A stretch of DNA of 64,000 nucleotides, from NCBI GenBank assembly GCA_018666155.1, contig JABJAH010000044.1, forward strand, positions 1 to 64,000, written 5' to 3'. This DNA comes from Rhodospirillaceae bacterium. Its GTDB lineage: Bacteria > Pseudomonadota > Alphaproteobacteria > Rhodospirillales > Rhodospirillaceae. The translations under genes were made by a program, and so were the position numbers. The notes beneath the pieces were generated by a model. That model worked only from the letters and a program-made list of their open reading frames with translations, had not been told where the DNA came from and made no database searches. Shown piece by piece: positions 16,127-26,121 of this stretch (position 1 is its first letter; every line of letters starts with the position of its first letter).

Positions 16127-17050
16127 ATGGAACGCTTTGTGAAAGTCTTCGCTCCATTCCTGCTGTTGTGTGGAAGCGTCAATGCACAAGATATGCCGCA
16201 GCACGCTATACGCACGGCTGCACCCGTGAGTCCGTCGGCAGATTTCTATATTGCTGGGGAGTCTGTTGAACCAATGATTCTGGCGGAATGGGAAGTGATC
16301 AACGATTTGGGCTCGCGCATCCGCATCGTCTGGGGGCAAGAGGCAGTAGACGCGGCGCCACCTGAGGCATCCCGCTATACACAGAAATCCTATGTGTTTC
16401 CCACGGGCACCATCCGGGTATTGGAGTTCAAGAAAGACGAGGGCGGCATGATGCACGCCATAACTGTGGAAACGGCGATCTATATGCTCGAAGGGTCAGG
16501 GACCGTCGAAGTGGCAGGGGAAAAGGTCGTGTTGAATGAAGGCGATTTGGCCAGCCACCCCTCGGGAACATTGCGTGGTGACGGTGATGCCACTGTGATT
16601 GCCTGGACCGTGACCGGCAGCAATATCAATGAGGCGGTCAAAGCCATGGTTGTGCGCGGCTCCGATGTACCAATATCTCACTCTGCCCAATGGCCGGGAC
16701 CCGACGGCAAGATGGAGCGTGCCAGAACGTCGGACGCATTGGAGAACGCACCGAGCGATGCTATTCGCCTTGACCTTAAGCGCTACATTTTCGATGGCAA
16801 CTCAGTACGCGTCACTAAAAATTACAAAGGCGGGCCAACCAGCAAAGCCACCAGCTCAATGGATGCGCTTATTTATGTGACCTCGGGACGGCTACACTTC
16901 TTCCAAGACGATTTGGACGTTATCGCTGGACCCGGCGATGCTATTCGTGAAATCGCTGGCCATTATCACAACTGGATCCGCCTCGAAGACTCTTCCTTCC
17001 TCGCCACTAGCAGTCTTCCCGTTGTTCCGATGTCTACGGACGCTAATTGA
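16127..17050 (+). CDS. Exported bicupin protein
   Basis: A protein of 307 residues with a Sec signal peptide ending CGSVNA-QD (about residue 20). Two cupin domains follow. The first is near residues 85-170 (MHAITVETAIYMLEGSGTV, then LNEGDLASHPSGTL) and the second near 205-295 (SSMDALIYVTSGRLHFF, then AGPGDAIREIAGHYHNW). Only the second keeps an obvious metal-type histidine cluster (HYH). It ends the cupin run, 144 bases before a molybdenum hydroxylase operon. A periplasmic ligand-binding or oxygenase role is possible but not shown. Confidence 0.78.
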   Translation: MERFVKVFAPFLLLCGSVNAQDMPQHAIRTAAPVSPSADFYIAGESVEPMILAEWEVINDLGSRIRIVWGQEAVDAAPPEASRYTQKSYVFPTGTIRVLEFKKDEGGMMHAITVETAIYMLEGSGTVEVAGEKVVLNEGDLASHPSGTLRGDGDATVIAWTVTGSNINEAVKAMVVRGSDVPISHSAQWPGPDGKMERARTSDALENAPSDAIRLDLKRYIFDGNSVRVTKNYKGGPTSKATSSMDALIYVTSGRLHFFQDDLDVIAGPGDAIREIAGHYHNWIRLEDSSFLATSSLPVVPMSTDAN

Positions 17051-17194
17051 CGCGCGTACTGGATGGTGGTTGTGGTCGGGGCCATGGGAGTGGAAATCTT
17101 CAGGGGTCGTCTTAGGAAGGACAGCCGCGCCCTAACACTGTAGAATCTTCTCAAGCCAAGTGTCCGCGACGCCACTCGATCTCAGGGAGATGAA

Positions 17195-17656
17195 ATGACC
17201 AGCTTCAAGCTCAATGGACGTGCGTTCTCAGTCGATGCCGATGAAGAAACACCTCTGCTTTGGATTATTCGTGATGAGGCTAATCTCACGGGTACGAAGT
17301 ACGGTTGTGGTATCGGTATGTGTGGGGCTTGTACGGTGCACATCGGTGGAGAGGCCGTACGCTCCTGTGTCACACCTCTAGTCGCCGTTGAGGGCGAAGA
17401 GGTCACGACGATCGAGGGGTTAGATCCAAACGACAGTCATCCGGTCCAAAAAGCTTGGCAGGATTTGCAGGTGCCGCAATGCGGGTACTGCCAGTCCGGC
17501 CAAATAATGCAAGCCGCCGCAATCCTCAAAGATGACCCCGACATTTCCGACGAGGACATTGACGCGTTTATGACGGGCAATCTCTGCCGCTGCATGACCT
17601 ATACCCGTATCCGAACGGCCATGCGTCGCGCCGCAGACGCCATGAAGGGGGGGTAA
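17195..17656 (+). CDS. Molybdenum hydroxylase small subunit, [2Fe-2S] (IorA-type)
   Basis: A protein of 153 residues holding two [2Fe-2S] clusters. The plant-ferredoxin-type cluster uses C38, C43, C46 and C58. The C-terminal helical cluster uses C96, C99, C131 and C133 in the QCGYCQSGQ and GNLCRC motifs. These are the full ligand sets of isoquinoline 1-oxidoreductase alpha subunits and relatives. It passes electrons from the molybdenum site of the large subunit encoded four bases downstream to an outside acceptor, which is not encoded here. RBS GGGAGATG precedes the ATG. Confidence 0.93.
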   Translation: MTSFKLNGRAFSVDADEETPLLWIIRDEANLTGTKYGCGIGMCGACTVHIGGEAVRSCVTPLVAVEGEEVTTIEGLDPNDSHPVQKAWQDLQVPQCGYCQSGQIMQAAAILKDDPDISDEDIDAFMTGNLCRCMTYTRIRTAMRRAADAMKGG

Positions 17657-17660
17657 GCTT

Positions 17661-19940
17661 ATGTCCCGTATCAAACATTCACCGGCACCCGCGGAATCTC
17701 CCCCGTCGCGCCGCGGTTTTCTTGTCGCGTCCGTCGGCGGCGGTATCGCCTTTAGCTTTCTCTCGGCCTGTGATGACACGGGCGGAAAAAGTGCCGGACC
17801 GGAGGTTGCCAGCTATGAGCCGACAATCTGGTACTCGATAGACAATGCCGGGATGATCACAGTCAATATTATCCGCGCTGAAATGGGTCAGCACGTTGGT
17901 ACGTCGCTCGCCCGTATTCTGGCCGATGAGCTAGAAGCGTCTTGGGACGACGTCCGTATCAACCATGTCGACTCCGATCCGAAATGGGGCCTGATGGTTA
18001 CCGGCGGTAGCTGGTCTGTCTGGCAAACGTTTACCCTCTATTCTCAGGCTGGGGCGGCAGGCCGTCAGGCGCTAATTGAAGCCGGGGCGACCGAGCTTGG
18101 CGTTGCGCCCTCAACGTGCAGCGCGCGCGATGGCAAGGTTGTATCCGGCGGCAAGTCGATTAGCTATGGCGATATCGTGTCTAAGGGCATGCAGAAAACG
18201 TTCACCGCCGAGGAACTTGGCGCCATTGCGTTGAAGCCGGTTTCGGAGCGCCGCCTGATTGGTAAGCCCGTAGTTGCGCTTGATATGCTCGAAAAGACCA
18301 ATGGCTCAGCTGTTTACGGTATCGATGCGAAGGTTGATGGGATGGTCTATGCCCGTCCCCTTATCCCGCCCACACGCAACGGCGCGACGGTCAATTCCGT
18401 TGACGATAGCGGCGCAAAAGATGTGAAGGGCTACTTGGAAAGCGTTGTTATCGAAGACCCATCGGGAACGACGTCTGGCTGGGTGCTCGTCGTCGCAGAT
18501 AAGTACCCGGCGGCGCTCGCGGCCTCTGATCTGGTTCGGGTTGAATGGACCGCGGGCCCAGGTTCGGATGTTTCCGAACAGGACCTGCAAAACAACGCTC
18601 AAGCCTTACTAGATGACGACTCTATCGGAGCCATTCTTGATACGGGCAACAGCGATACAAGCGCGGCCTTTGCTGGCGCTGCAACGACAGTGGATGAGAC
18701 ATACACAACGGCCACGGCGCTTCATTTTCAGATGGAGCCGGTCAACGCCCTCGCGTTTGAAAAAGATGGCGTGATGGAAATCCACACAGGTAATCAGTGG
18801 CAGAGTCTTGTGTTGCCATGGTTGGCTGCTGCACTCGATATGCCTGAAGATAAAATTGTCATGCGCAGTTATCACTTGGGTGGTGGGTTTGGCCGTCGGC
18901 TGAATGGTGATTACGCAATCCCCGCGGCGCTCGCTGCGAAGGCGCTCGGCAAACCCGTCAAGATGATCCTCACCCGAGAGGATGACACCCGGATGGACTC
19001 AGTACGCTCACCGAGCGTACAGCGTTTGCGTCTTGCTGTTGATACGGATGGCAACGTGACGGGAATGGAACAGCACACAGCCGCCGGTTGGCCGACGAAG
19101 GTTATGGCACCCTTCTTTATGCCGAACGGCACCAACGGCGTTGCCTACGACCCCTTTGCCATCAGCGGTGCAAACCATTGGTATACGGTGGGTGCACATC
19201 GCGTACGGGCTGTGTCCAATGAGTTGGCAAATTCCACCTTCCGTCCAGGTTGGCTGCGATCAGTTGGCCCTGGATTCACGAACTGGGCGCTAGAAAGCTT
19301 TATGGATGAAGTCGCCCACGCCCTCGGCAGAGATCCGGTGGATTTCCGCCTCAGTCTTTTGACGGGTGAAGGACACAACGCCGGTTCTGCGCCTAATTCG
19401 GTCGGCGGTGCGCTTCGTCAAGCTGAAGTCGTCCGTCGTTGCGCGGAAAAAGCTGGATGGGGTGAGACACTACCGCTTGACACCGGCCTCGGCCTTGCCA
19501 CCAGCTTCGGCCAAGAACGCGACATGCCGACATGGGTAGCTTGTGCCGCTAAAGTGATGGTAAATCGAACCACCGGTGAAGTAACAGTCGAGAAACTAAC
19601 CCTCGTCGCAGATGCCGGGACAATCGTCGACCCAGATGGCGCCAAAGCGCAGATGGAAGGCGCAGCGCTTTGGGGATTATCACTGGCATTGCATGAAGGA
19701 ACTAAATTTGAGAACGGGCAAGTGAAAGACCGCAACCTTGATGCCTACACCCCTCTACGCCTGGAAGACGTCCCCGAACTCGATATTTCATTCGTCGATA
19801 GCACGGAACTGCCTGTCGGCCTGGGTGAACCAGCCACGACGGTCGTTGGCCCAGCTATTGGCAATGCAATTTACAATGCCGTTGGCGCACGCTTGCGACA
19901 TATTCCGATCAAGCCGGATGCTGTGAAGGCTCAGATTTAG
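17661..19940 (+). CDS. Molybdenum hydroxylase large subunit (IorB-type), Tat lipoprotein
   Basis: A protein of 759 residues. The N-terminus SRRGFLVASVGGG followed by LSAC (about residue 37) combines a Tat twin-arginine signal with a lipobox, so the folded complex is probably exported and membrane-anchored. The molybdopterin cytosine dinucleotide domains show [32 protein letters not shown] and, near the end, the catalytic GLGEP glutamate. The family hydroxylates N-heterocycles or oxidises aldehydes with water as oxygen source. With the small subunit just upstream it forms a complete two-subunit enzyme. The substrate is open. Confidence 0.93.
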   Translation: MSRIKHSPAPAESPPSRRGFLVASVGGGIAFSFLSACDDTGGKSAGPEVASYEPTIWYSIDNAGMITVNIIRAEMGQHVGTSLARILADELEASWDDVRINHVDSDPKWGLMVTGGSWSVWQTFTLYSQAGAAGRQALIEAGATELGVAPSTCSARDGKVVSGGKSISYGDIVSKGMQKTFTAEELGAIALKPVSERRLIGKPVVALDMLEKTNGSAVYGIDAKVDGMVYARPLIPPTRNGATVNSVDDSGAKDVKGYLESVVIEDPSGTTSGWVLVVADKYPAALAASDLVRVEWTAGPGSDVSEQDLQNNAQALLDDDSIGAILDTGNSDTSAAFAGAATTVDETYTTATALHFQMEPVNALAFEKDGVMEIHTGNQWQSLVLPWLAAALDMPEDKIVMRSYHLGGGFGRRLNGDYAIPAALAAKALGKPVKMILTREDDTRMDSVRSPSVQRLRLAVDTDGNVTGMEQHTAAGWPTKVMAPFFMPNGTNGVAYDPFAISGANHWYTVGAHRVRAVSNELANSTFRPGWLRSVGPGFTNWALESFMDEVAHALGRDPVDFRLSLLTGEGHNAGSAPNSVGGALRQAEVVRRCAEKAGWGETLPLDTGLGLATSFGQERDMPTWVACAAKVMVNRTTGEVTVEKLTLVADAGTIVDPDGAKAQMEGAALWGLSLALHEGTKFENGQVKDRNLDAYTPLRLEDVPELDISFVDSTELPVGLGEPATTVVGPAIGNAIYNAVGARLRHIPIKPDAVKAQI

Positions 19941-19966
19941 GTTAGAACAAAGTCGAAAAAGGCCCC

Positions 19967-20860
19967 ATGTATTCCATGAATACCAATGTTGTTTTGACCT
20001 GTGCGCTTACGGGTGCCGGTGACACGGCCGCTAAGAGTGAGCACGTTCCGGTAACGCCTGAGCAGATTGCAGACGCAGCGATCGATGCCGCGAAACAAGG
20101 TGCGTCGATGGTTCATGTCCATGTGCGCGATGTTGAGACCGGCAAGGGCGGTCGTGACCCTGCTCATTTCCGCGAAATGGTTCAGCGGGTTCGCGACAGC
20201 GGGACAGATATTATTCTCAATCTAACCGTTGGATTGGGTGGGCAGATTCAACTGGGTGACATAGATCCGCGTATTCAGGGGGCGGATACGGATTTGGTTC
20301 CGGCTGAAGAGCGCTTTCGTCACATTGAAGAATTGAAGCCCGAAATATGCACACTTGATTGTGGCTCGATGAACTTCGGTGAGGATACGGTGGTCGTCAA
20401 TCGCCTCATGGACCTACGGTGGATGGCCGCGCGGGCGAAAGAGCTTGGCGTGAAGCCGGAGCTAGAAATCTTCGATATGGGGCAGATGCAGCATGCGCTT
20501 ACGCTTATTCGGGAAGGCCTTATTGAAGACCCGCCGTTGTTCCAGTTTTGCCTCGACATCGCGAGTGGTGCTCCGGCCACCGCGGAGGCCATAATGGCCA
20601 TGCGCTCAATGTTGCCCGCAGGGGCCAATTGGGCGGCGTTTGGAATTTCCCGAGCGCAAATGCCGATGGTTGCTCAGGCAATGCTGCTTGGCGGCAATTG
20701 TCGGGTGGGCCTCGAAGATAGCCTCTATCTATCCAAAGGCGTGCTTGCGACAAACGGCCAACTGGTGGCGAAGGCAAAGCGCATTATTGAAGAGCTCGGT
20801 GGGCAGGTCCTCAACCCAAAGGATGCGCGGGACAAGCTCGGTCTTAAGAAACAATGGTAG
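19967..20860 (+). CDS. BKACE-family beta-keto acid cleavage enzyme
   Basis: A protein of 297 residues (a second ATG is at 19976). BKACE enzymes split a beta-keto acid with acetyl-CoA, giving acetoacetate and a CoA ester; the founder is 3-keto-5-aminohexanoate cleavage enzyme. The zinc-binding HVHVRDVETG motif and IILNLTVG strand are present, as are KPELEIFDMGQM and the GGNCRVGLEDSLYL C-terminal block. It lies 26 bases after the molybdenum hydroxylase and before an AllA-like gene, so it may act late in the same route. Substrate type (charged, polar or hydrophobic) cannot be fixed by eye. Confidence 0.92.
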   Translation: MYSMNTNVVLTCALTGAGDTAAKSEHVPVTPEQIADAAIDAAKQGASMVHVHVRDVETGKGGRDPAHFREMVQRVRDSGTDIILNLTVGLGGQIQLGDIDPRIQGADTDLVPAEERFRHIEELKPEICTLDCGSMNFGEDTVVVNRLMDLRWMAARAKELGVKPELEIFDMGQMQHALTLIREGLIEDPPLFQFCLDIASGAPATAEAIMAMRSMLPAGANWAAFGISRAQMPMVAQAMLLGGNCRVGLEDSLYLSKGVLATNGQLVAKAKRIIEELGGQVLNPKDARDKLGLKKQW

Positions 20861-20876
20861 AGAGAGGAGAGCGGTT

Positions 20877-21479
20877 ATGGCTGAAGCGGCAATAACATCA
20901 GACGTAAAACTGCTGAAGCCGGTCAAGGCAACACCGGAAAACCTCAAAGGCTATGGTTATGTGATCGGCGAGCCTGATGAAACGGTGCTGGATAAAATTG
21001 ATTTTTATGGCGCTGATGTGAAAGTGACTCAGCCCACCGATTTCCACGGCAACGACGACTTATGCCTGAACTTGGTGTCATTCAATCCGCGGCCGCTAGA
21101 GGTCAAGTGGATGGAGTATCACACCAAGCACACCCAGACTTTTATTCCGTTGTCAGGCAAGCCGTTCTACATGGTTCTTGGTAAGCCGACGGCGCGTAAG
21201 GCTGATGGCTCATGGGATGACTCTCAGTCCAATCTGCCTGATTTGAATAGTATTCAAGCCTTTAAGTTTGACGGTACAGGGGGGCTGGTTATGGATGTGG
21301 GGACTTGGCATGAAGTGCCGTTCCCCACTGCCGGGCCCACACACTTTGTCTGCATTTGTACAAACGAAACGAATGAGAATCTGGAAGACGGTGACGATAA
21401 AGGTGAATGCGAAGGCGGAGACTTGTCTAAGCGCCATGTCGAGAGTCAATTTAATGTGATTCTGCGGATCGAAGAGTAG
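20877..21479 (+). CDS. Ureidoglycolate lyase (AllA)-like cupin-fold protein
   Basis: Start at ATG 20877, preceded by AGAGAGGAGAGC. The product has 200 residues. The family signature is visible: a [22 protein letters not shown] block, then [11 protein letters not shown], then [10 protein letters not shown]. AllA cleaves ureidoglycolate to glyoxylate and urea in allantoin use. No other allantoin gene is present, so a different but related substrate, released in the neighbouring amidase and BKACE route, is as likely. It sits in a tight plus-strand operon. Confidence 0.75.
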   Translation: MAEAAITSDVKLLKPVKATPENLKGYGYVIGEPDETVLDKIDFYGADVKVTQPTDFHGNDDLCLNLVSFNPRPLEVKWMEYHTKHTQTFIPLSGKPFYMVLGKPTARKADGSWDDSQSNLPDLNSIQAFKFDGTGGLVMDVGTWHEVPFPTAGPTHFVCICTNETNENLEDGDDKGECEGGDLSKRHVESQFNVILRIEE

Positions 21480-21489
21480 TGCAGAGAAT

Positions 21490-22152
21490 ATGATCTATTT
21501 TTATACGTGGTCGACGCCAAACACGCGAAAGATCTCCATTTCGCTAGAAGAGATGCAGTTGCCCTATGAGATCAAGTTGATCGTGCTGAAAGAGCAACAG
21601 CAGAAGCAGCCCGACTACTTAAAGATCAATCCCAATGGCCGTGTGCCGGCCATTATTGATCGCGACAATAATGACTTTGCAGTTTTTGAGTCCGGCGCGA
21701 TCTTAATTTACTTGGCTGAGAAGAGCGGTTTGTTCCTTCCATCCGACGTGCAAGGCCGCTCTACAGTAATGCAGTGGCTGATGTGGCAAATGGGCGGTTT
21801 GGGTCCTATGCAAGGTCAAGCCAACGTTTTTTATCGCTATTTCCCAGAGAAGCTGCCTTCTGTCATTAGTCGCTATCAAAACGAAACCCGTCGCCTGTAC
21901 CAGGTGATGGATACGCGACTCGCTAACGAAGATTATTTGGCAGGTGCTTATTCAGTCGCTGACATGGCTTGTTACCCGTGGGTCGCTCAACACGAATGGT
22001 CGGGTATTGATCTTGAAGAATTTTCAAACCTAACGCGCTGGTTTGATGCGGTTGGTGAGCGCCCAGCAGTCAAAGTTGGCATGACAGTACCTGAGCCACA
22101 AAGACCGCCTGATAAAATGCTGGAGACTGCAAATCGTGTCCTTGTAATGTGA
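21490..22152 (+). CDS. Glutathione S-transferase
   Basis: A protein of 220 residues. The N-terminal thioredoxin-fold domain (1-80) shows [17 protein letters not shown], the cis-proline strand NGRVPAIID and the glutathione-contacting [12 protein letters not shown]. An all-helical C-terminal domain follows with [16 protein letters not shown]. It resembles YfcG and YghU-type bacterial GSTs, which act as disulfide reductases or conjugate electrophiles. It is ten bases after the AllA-like gene. A detoxifying or isomerising step in the surrounding catabolic operon is an inference. Confidence 0.9.
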   Translation: MIYFYTWSTPNTRKISISLEEMQLPYEIKLIVLKEQQQKQPDYLKINPNGRVPAIIDRDNNDFAVFESGAILIYLAEKSGLFLPSDVQGRSTVMQWLMWQMGGLGPMQGQANVFYRYFPEKLPSVISRYQNETRRLYQVMDTRLANEDYLAGAYSVADMACYPWVAQHEWSGIDLEEFSNLTRWFDAVGERPAVKVGMTVPEPQRPPDKMLETANRVLVM

Positions 22153-22231
22153 GGCAATTGTTCAGTGGATTGTTATTAGAACGTTTTACGACAGCCAGTG
22201 TTGCCGTAAATTTTAAGTGGGGAGATTGTTG

Positions 22232-23116
22232 ATGAAACGTCGCGATGTGTTAAGCGGCTTGGCTATGGCTGCAGCCGTGCCCACTATAGCAAAGGTTGCT
22301 TCAGCACAGGAAGCGGAGCAACAAGAGCCGCGTAAAGTTGCACCTGTTGAAGGCTGTGTTGCCCTGGTCACCGGTTCAAACCGGGGGGTTGGACTGGGAT
22401 TTGTCGAGGTCTTGCTCGAGCGCGGAGCCAAGCGCGTGTACGCCACGGCTCGAAACCCAGACAATCTTCCTGATGTTGTCGCGCTTGATCCAAGCCGTGT
22501 TGTGCCACTGCAGTTGGACGTCAACAATGATGAGCATCGGCGAGCGGCTGCCGCCCAAGCCACAGATGTGACCTGGATCATCAATAACGCCGCTTATCCA
22601 GGTAGCCGGATCCCCGAAGAGCGTCGCATACGCTCAGCAAGCACGCTCGACGACAGCAAACTGGTGATGGAAACGAATTGCTGGTCGCCGGCCGAATTGG
22701 CTCGGCTATTTATGCCGATCATCCTTAGCAACGGTGGTGGGGCGATTGCCAATGTATTATCCGCAGCGTCGTGGTTCTGTCTGCCGGAATACTCAAGTTA
22801 CAGCCTATCTAAGGCAGCAGCGATGATGATGACGAATGGTTTAAGGGCCGAATTGGACCGCGACCCCATTTTGGTCGCGAGTGTGTTTACGGGCGGCGTT
22901 GACACCCGAGCGTCCCCGGCCGGTACGAAAGGCGGTGTCTCGCCGAACGAGCATGCCCATCAAGTCCTCGATGCCATGGCGCGCGGTGATACAGATGTCT
23001 ATGCAGCTGGATCCAAAGGGATGCGTGATATGATTAGTGCCGATCCAGAGGCCTTTGAGCGCGGTAGAATTAAGCGGTTCTATGAGAGCCCACTAACGAT
23101 ACGAAATCATTTGTAG
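22232..23116 (+). CDS. Tat-exported short-chain dehydrogenase/reductase
   Basis: ATG 22232 follows GGGGAGATTGTTG; a GTG-type extension to 22217 is less likely. The product has 294 residues. The N-terminus MKRRDVLSGLAMAAAV up to KVASA-QE (about residue 27) is a Tat-like leader. The SDR Rossmann fold follows with VTGSNRGVGLGF, the NNAAYPG motif, an active-site serine at LSAASWF and YSSYSLSKAA (Tyr-x-x-x-Lys). An NAD(P)-dependent enzyme with an export signal is unusual; Tat export could carry the bound cofactor. The leader might also be only a membrane tether. Confidence 0.85.
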   Translation: MKRRDVLSGLAMAAAVPTIAKVASAQEAEQQEPRKVAPVEGCVALVTGSNRGVGLGFVEVLLERGAKRVYATARNPDNLPDVVALDPSRVVPLQLDVNNDEHRRAAAAQATDVTWIINNAAYPGSRIPEERRIRSASTLDDSKLVMETNCWSPAELARLFMPIILSNGGGAIANVLSAASWFCLPEYSSYSLSKAAAMMMTNGLRAELDRDPILVASVFTGGVDTRASPAGTKGGVSPNEHAHQVLDAMARGDTDVYAAGSKGMRDMISADPEAFERGRIKRFYESPLTIRNHL

Positions 23117-23126
23117 GAGCTAGGCT

Positions 23127-24800
23127 TTGTCCCGATTCATCGCATTCATCGTTGTGGCTGTGTTGTCCACGGCGGCTTACGCCGAAGAGTTCTCTGTCGT
23201 GGAGGCCACGATTCCAGAGATGCAGGCGGCTATGGAAGAGGGGCGCGTGACCTCTCGCGATTTGGTCACGGCCTACCTTGTTCGTCTCGGACTCTACGAA
23301 AACACTATAAACGCCGCGATTTCGGTAAGCGCAAAGGCCTTGGACATTGCTGACGCTCTTGATCGCGAGCGCGCCACCGGCAAGGTTCGCGGGCCGCTGC
23401 ACGGTATTCCGATCGCCATCAAAGATAACATTCACACAACAGATATACCGACCACCGCAGGTACGCTCGCACTCGACGGGTTTGTGCCGCCTTATGATGC
23501 GACGTTAGTGCGCAATTTGCGCGAAGGCGGTGCTGTTATCATTGCCAAGACCGTGCTGACCGAGATGGCCAACTGGATGGTTCTTGGCATGGCCAATAAC
23601 TATTCTGCTGTCGGAGGCTATGCCTTCAATCCCTATGACACGCGGCGGGACCCTCGATCCGGTCTAAACGATGGCCGTGGTGTGCTGCCAACGGGGAGTT
23701 CCTCGTCCGGCGCTGGTACAGCTGCCAGCTTTTGGGCAGCAAACATCGGGACGGAAACGACCACGTCCATTATTGGGCCTGCGTCTGCCGCCATGCTTGC
23801 AGCGGTGAAGCCGACGGTTGGTCGGATCAGCCGCTGGGGGGTTATTCCTGTCACATATGACCAAGACACGGCTGGCCCGATGACGCGCACAGTTACCGAT
23901 GCCGCCATTCTTCTCGGTGTGCTGGAGGGGGCGACGCCCGACCCCAATGACGCGGAGACGAAGCGCTGCGCCCCACCATCCGACAATGACTACACAAAGT
24001 ATCTCAAAGTCGATGCGCTTAAAGGCGCTCGCATTGGTATGCCCCGAGCCTGGTTCATTGACCCTTACACTCTGCCGGGCAGTGATGCGCCGAGTGGCGG
24101 TGTTCCTGCGGACCAAAAGGCCATGATGGACGAGGTTGTGGCGATTCTTCGAGCCGCGGGTGCAACTGTCATTGATCCTGCCGATATACCCAGTGCTATG
24201 GCTGAGACATGGGAAGACAACGTGCTGGTTAGAGGGTCCTGTTCGCGCAAGCCGAGCTTTAGGGGCGATGATGCTGAATGCTCAGTTGTCCTGAAGTATG
24301 GCTTTAAGCGCGATTTTACAGATTGGGTCGCAACCCTAGGGGCAAGCGCGCCGGTCAAAAGCCTCACCGAGTTGCGTGAGTGGAACACCGCCAACGCCAA
24401 TCTCGGTACGCTCAAGTATGCACAACGGTCTCTCGATGTCTCCGATGAGCAGGATCTCAACTCGGTTGTGGACCGCCAGCGGTACGATGCTGATCGTGCC
24501 AACGACGTGCGCTTAGCTGGGGCGGAGGGGGCTGATGCGATTTTACAGCGCCATGATCTCGACGCCCTTATTTTTGCAGGCAGCCGGGGGAGCAGTTTCC
24601 TGGCCAAGGCCGGATATCCATCGGTGAACGTGCCATTCGGTATGGTCGCGAATGGGGATGGGTTCCCTGAAGGTTTCATCCCAAAGCCGGCGCCAATGGG
24701 CGTAAGTTTTAGCGGCACCGCCTGTAGTGAGCCGCGCTTGCTCGCACTGGCCTATGCGTTTGAGCAAGCAACCATGCGCCGACGTCCACCCGAATTCTAA
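23127..24800 (+). CDS. Exported amidase (amidase-signature family)
   Basis: A TTG start with TAGGAG upstream gives 557 residues with a Sec signal peptide (AFIVVAVLSTAAYA-EE, about 1-19). The amidase-signature Ser-cisSer-Lys triad is present: lysine in GIPIAIKDNIH, the cis-serine in PTGSSSSGAG and the nucleophile in TETTTSIIGPAS. The end of the domain reads PVTYDQDTAGPMTRTVTDA. These enzymes hydrolyse amides, often aryl or fatty amides. Location right after the exported SDR suggests a periplasmic first step that frees an acid or amine for the rest of the operon. Confidence 0.92.
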   Translation: MSRFIAFIVVAVLSTAAYAEEFSVVEATIPEMQAAMEEGRVTSRDLVTAYLVRLGLYENTINAAISVSAKALDIADALDRERATGKVRGPLHGIPIAIKDNIHTTDIPTTAGTLALDGFVPPYDATLVRNLREGGAVIIAKTVLTEMANWMVLGMANNYSAVGGYAFNPYDTRRDPRSGLNDGRGVLPTGSSSSGAGTAASFWAANIGTETTTSIIGPASAAMLAAVKPTVGRISRWGVIPVTYDQDTAGPMTRTVTDAAILLGVLEGATPDPNDAETKRCAPPSDNDYTKYLKVDALKGARIGMPRAWFIDPYTLPGSDAPSGGVPADQKAMMDEVVAILRAAGATVIDPADIPSAMAETWEDNVLVRGSCSRKPSFRGDDAECSVVLKYGFKRDFTDWVATLGASAPVKSLTELREWNTANANLGTLKYAQRSLDVSDEQDLNSVVDRQRYDADRANDVRLAGAEGADAILQRHDLDALIFAGSRGSSFLAKAGYPSVNVPFGMVANGDGFPEGFIPKPAPMGVSFSGTACSEPRLLALAYAFEQATMRRRPPEF

Positions 24801-24898
24801 TCAGCGCCTGCAACCTGGATAGATAAAGTGTTGGCCATGTCACGCATGGCGGACTACCGATATAATCATAGTTTAGTTCGAGTGAATGGAGTGCGCGC

Positions 24899-26059
24899 GT
24901 GAGGCTAACAGACAATATGGACCGTCTCGGAACAGAGACGGCGTTTGAAGTTCTGGCCCGGGCCGAGGCGCTCATGGCCGAAGGTCGAGACATTATAAAT
25001 CTGGGTATTGGTCAGCCCGATTTCCGTACGCCGGATCATGTGGTTGAGGCGGCTGTCAAAGCGTTGCGGGATGGTCACCACGGCTATACCCCGGCCCAAG
25101 GTATTCTGCCTTTGAGAGAGGCTGTCGCTGCTGATCTCCATACACATCACGGAGCCAGTGTAAGCCCAGATAACATCGTCATCATGCCTGGCGGCAAACC
25201 GACGATGTTTTTTGCCATTCTCATGTTCGGTCAGCCCGGTGTTGAGATTATGTATCCAGATCCCGGGTTTCCCATCTATCGTTCAATGATTGAATTTACT
25301 GGTGCTACGCCGGTTCCCATTGCGCTTCGCATGGAAAACGACTTCGCGTTTTCTGCCGATGAGGTTCTGGCGAATGTGACGGATCGCACACGTTTGATTA
25401 TCGTAAACTCACCCGGCAATCCAACCGGCGGTGTGACGCCCCAAGCAGAAGTCGAGAAGCTTGTGAATGGTCTAGCGGACTGGCCCGATGTCGCAATCAT
25501 GTCCGACGAAATATACAGCCGTATGCTGTACGACGGGCTCGAACATGTGAGCTCTCTCAATTACCCCGCTATTCGAGATCGACTCATCGTATTAAACGGG
25601 TGGTCGAAGACTTATGCGATGACCGGGTGGCGGCTCGGTTATTCTGTGTGGCCAGATAGCCTGGTTGAGAAAGTTGTCAGGCTTGCCGTTAACAATCACT
25701 CTTGCGTCAACGCGCCCACCCAGTTCGCCGGTATAGCAGCGCTCACAGGGCCACAAGATGCAGTCGATATCATGATGGTGGAATTTGATGAGCGGCGGCG
25801 ACTGATTGTACCGCTGCTCAATGAGATACCCGGATTTAAATGCCTCGAGCCGGGGGGAGCGTTCTACGTTTTTCCCAACATTGAGGAAACGGGGCGCACA
25901 GGCAAAGAATTACAAACCGAAATGCTTGAAGTCGCCGGGGTGGCGACGGTGCCTGGCACCAGCTTCGGTATTCATGGCGACGGGTTTGTCCGCCTGTCCT
26001 ACGCCAACTCGACAGGCAAAATTCGTGAGGCCATCGAGCGTATTGGCAATCTCTTCTGA
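24899..26059 (+). CDS. PLP-dependent aminotransferase, class I/II
   Basis: A GTG start at 24899 or ATG at 24917 both fit; the longer form has 386 residues. The fold-type I signature is complete: LGIGQPDFRTP, the VNSPGNPTGG motif, SDEIYSRMLYDG and the Schiff-base lysine in LNGWSKTYAMTGWRLGY. A conserved C-terminal arginine appears in GFVRLSYANS. It resembles aspartate and aromatic aminotransferases. About 100 bases separate it from the amidase. It may handle an amino group released upstream, but substrate choice is not readable. Confidence 0.92.
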   Translation: MRLTDNMDRLGTETAFEVLARAEALMAEGRDIINLGIGQPDFRTPDHVVEAAVKALRDGHHGYTPAQGILPLREAVAADLHTHHGASVSPDNIVIMPGGKPTMFFAILMFGQPGVEIMYPDPGFPIYRSMIEFTGATPVPIALRMENDFAFSADEVLANVTDRTRLIIVNSPGNPTGGVTPQAEVEKLVNGLADWPDVAIMSDEIYSRMLYDGLEHVSSLNYPAIRDRLIVLNGWSKTYAMTGWRLGYSVWPDSLVEKVVRLAVNNHSCVNAPTQFAGIAALTGPQDAVDIMMVEFDERRRLIVPLLNEIPGFKCLEPGGAFYVFPNIEETGRTGKELQTEMLEVAGVATVPGTSFGIHGDGFVRLSYANSTGKIREAIERIGNLF

Positions 26060-26121
26060 GCCAGCTCGGTCGGCCACGGTGTAACCGCCCCTATATATTG
26101 GCCCGTAAGCGCTAGTTGAAG

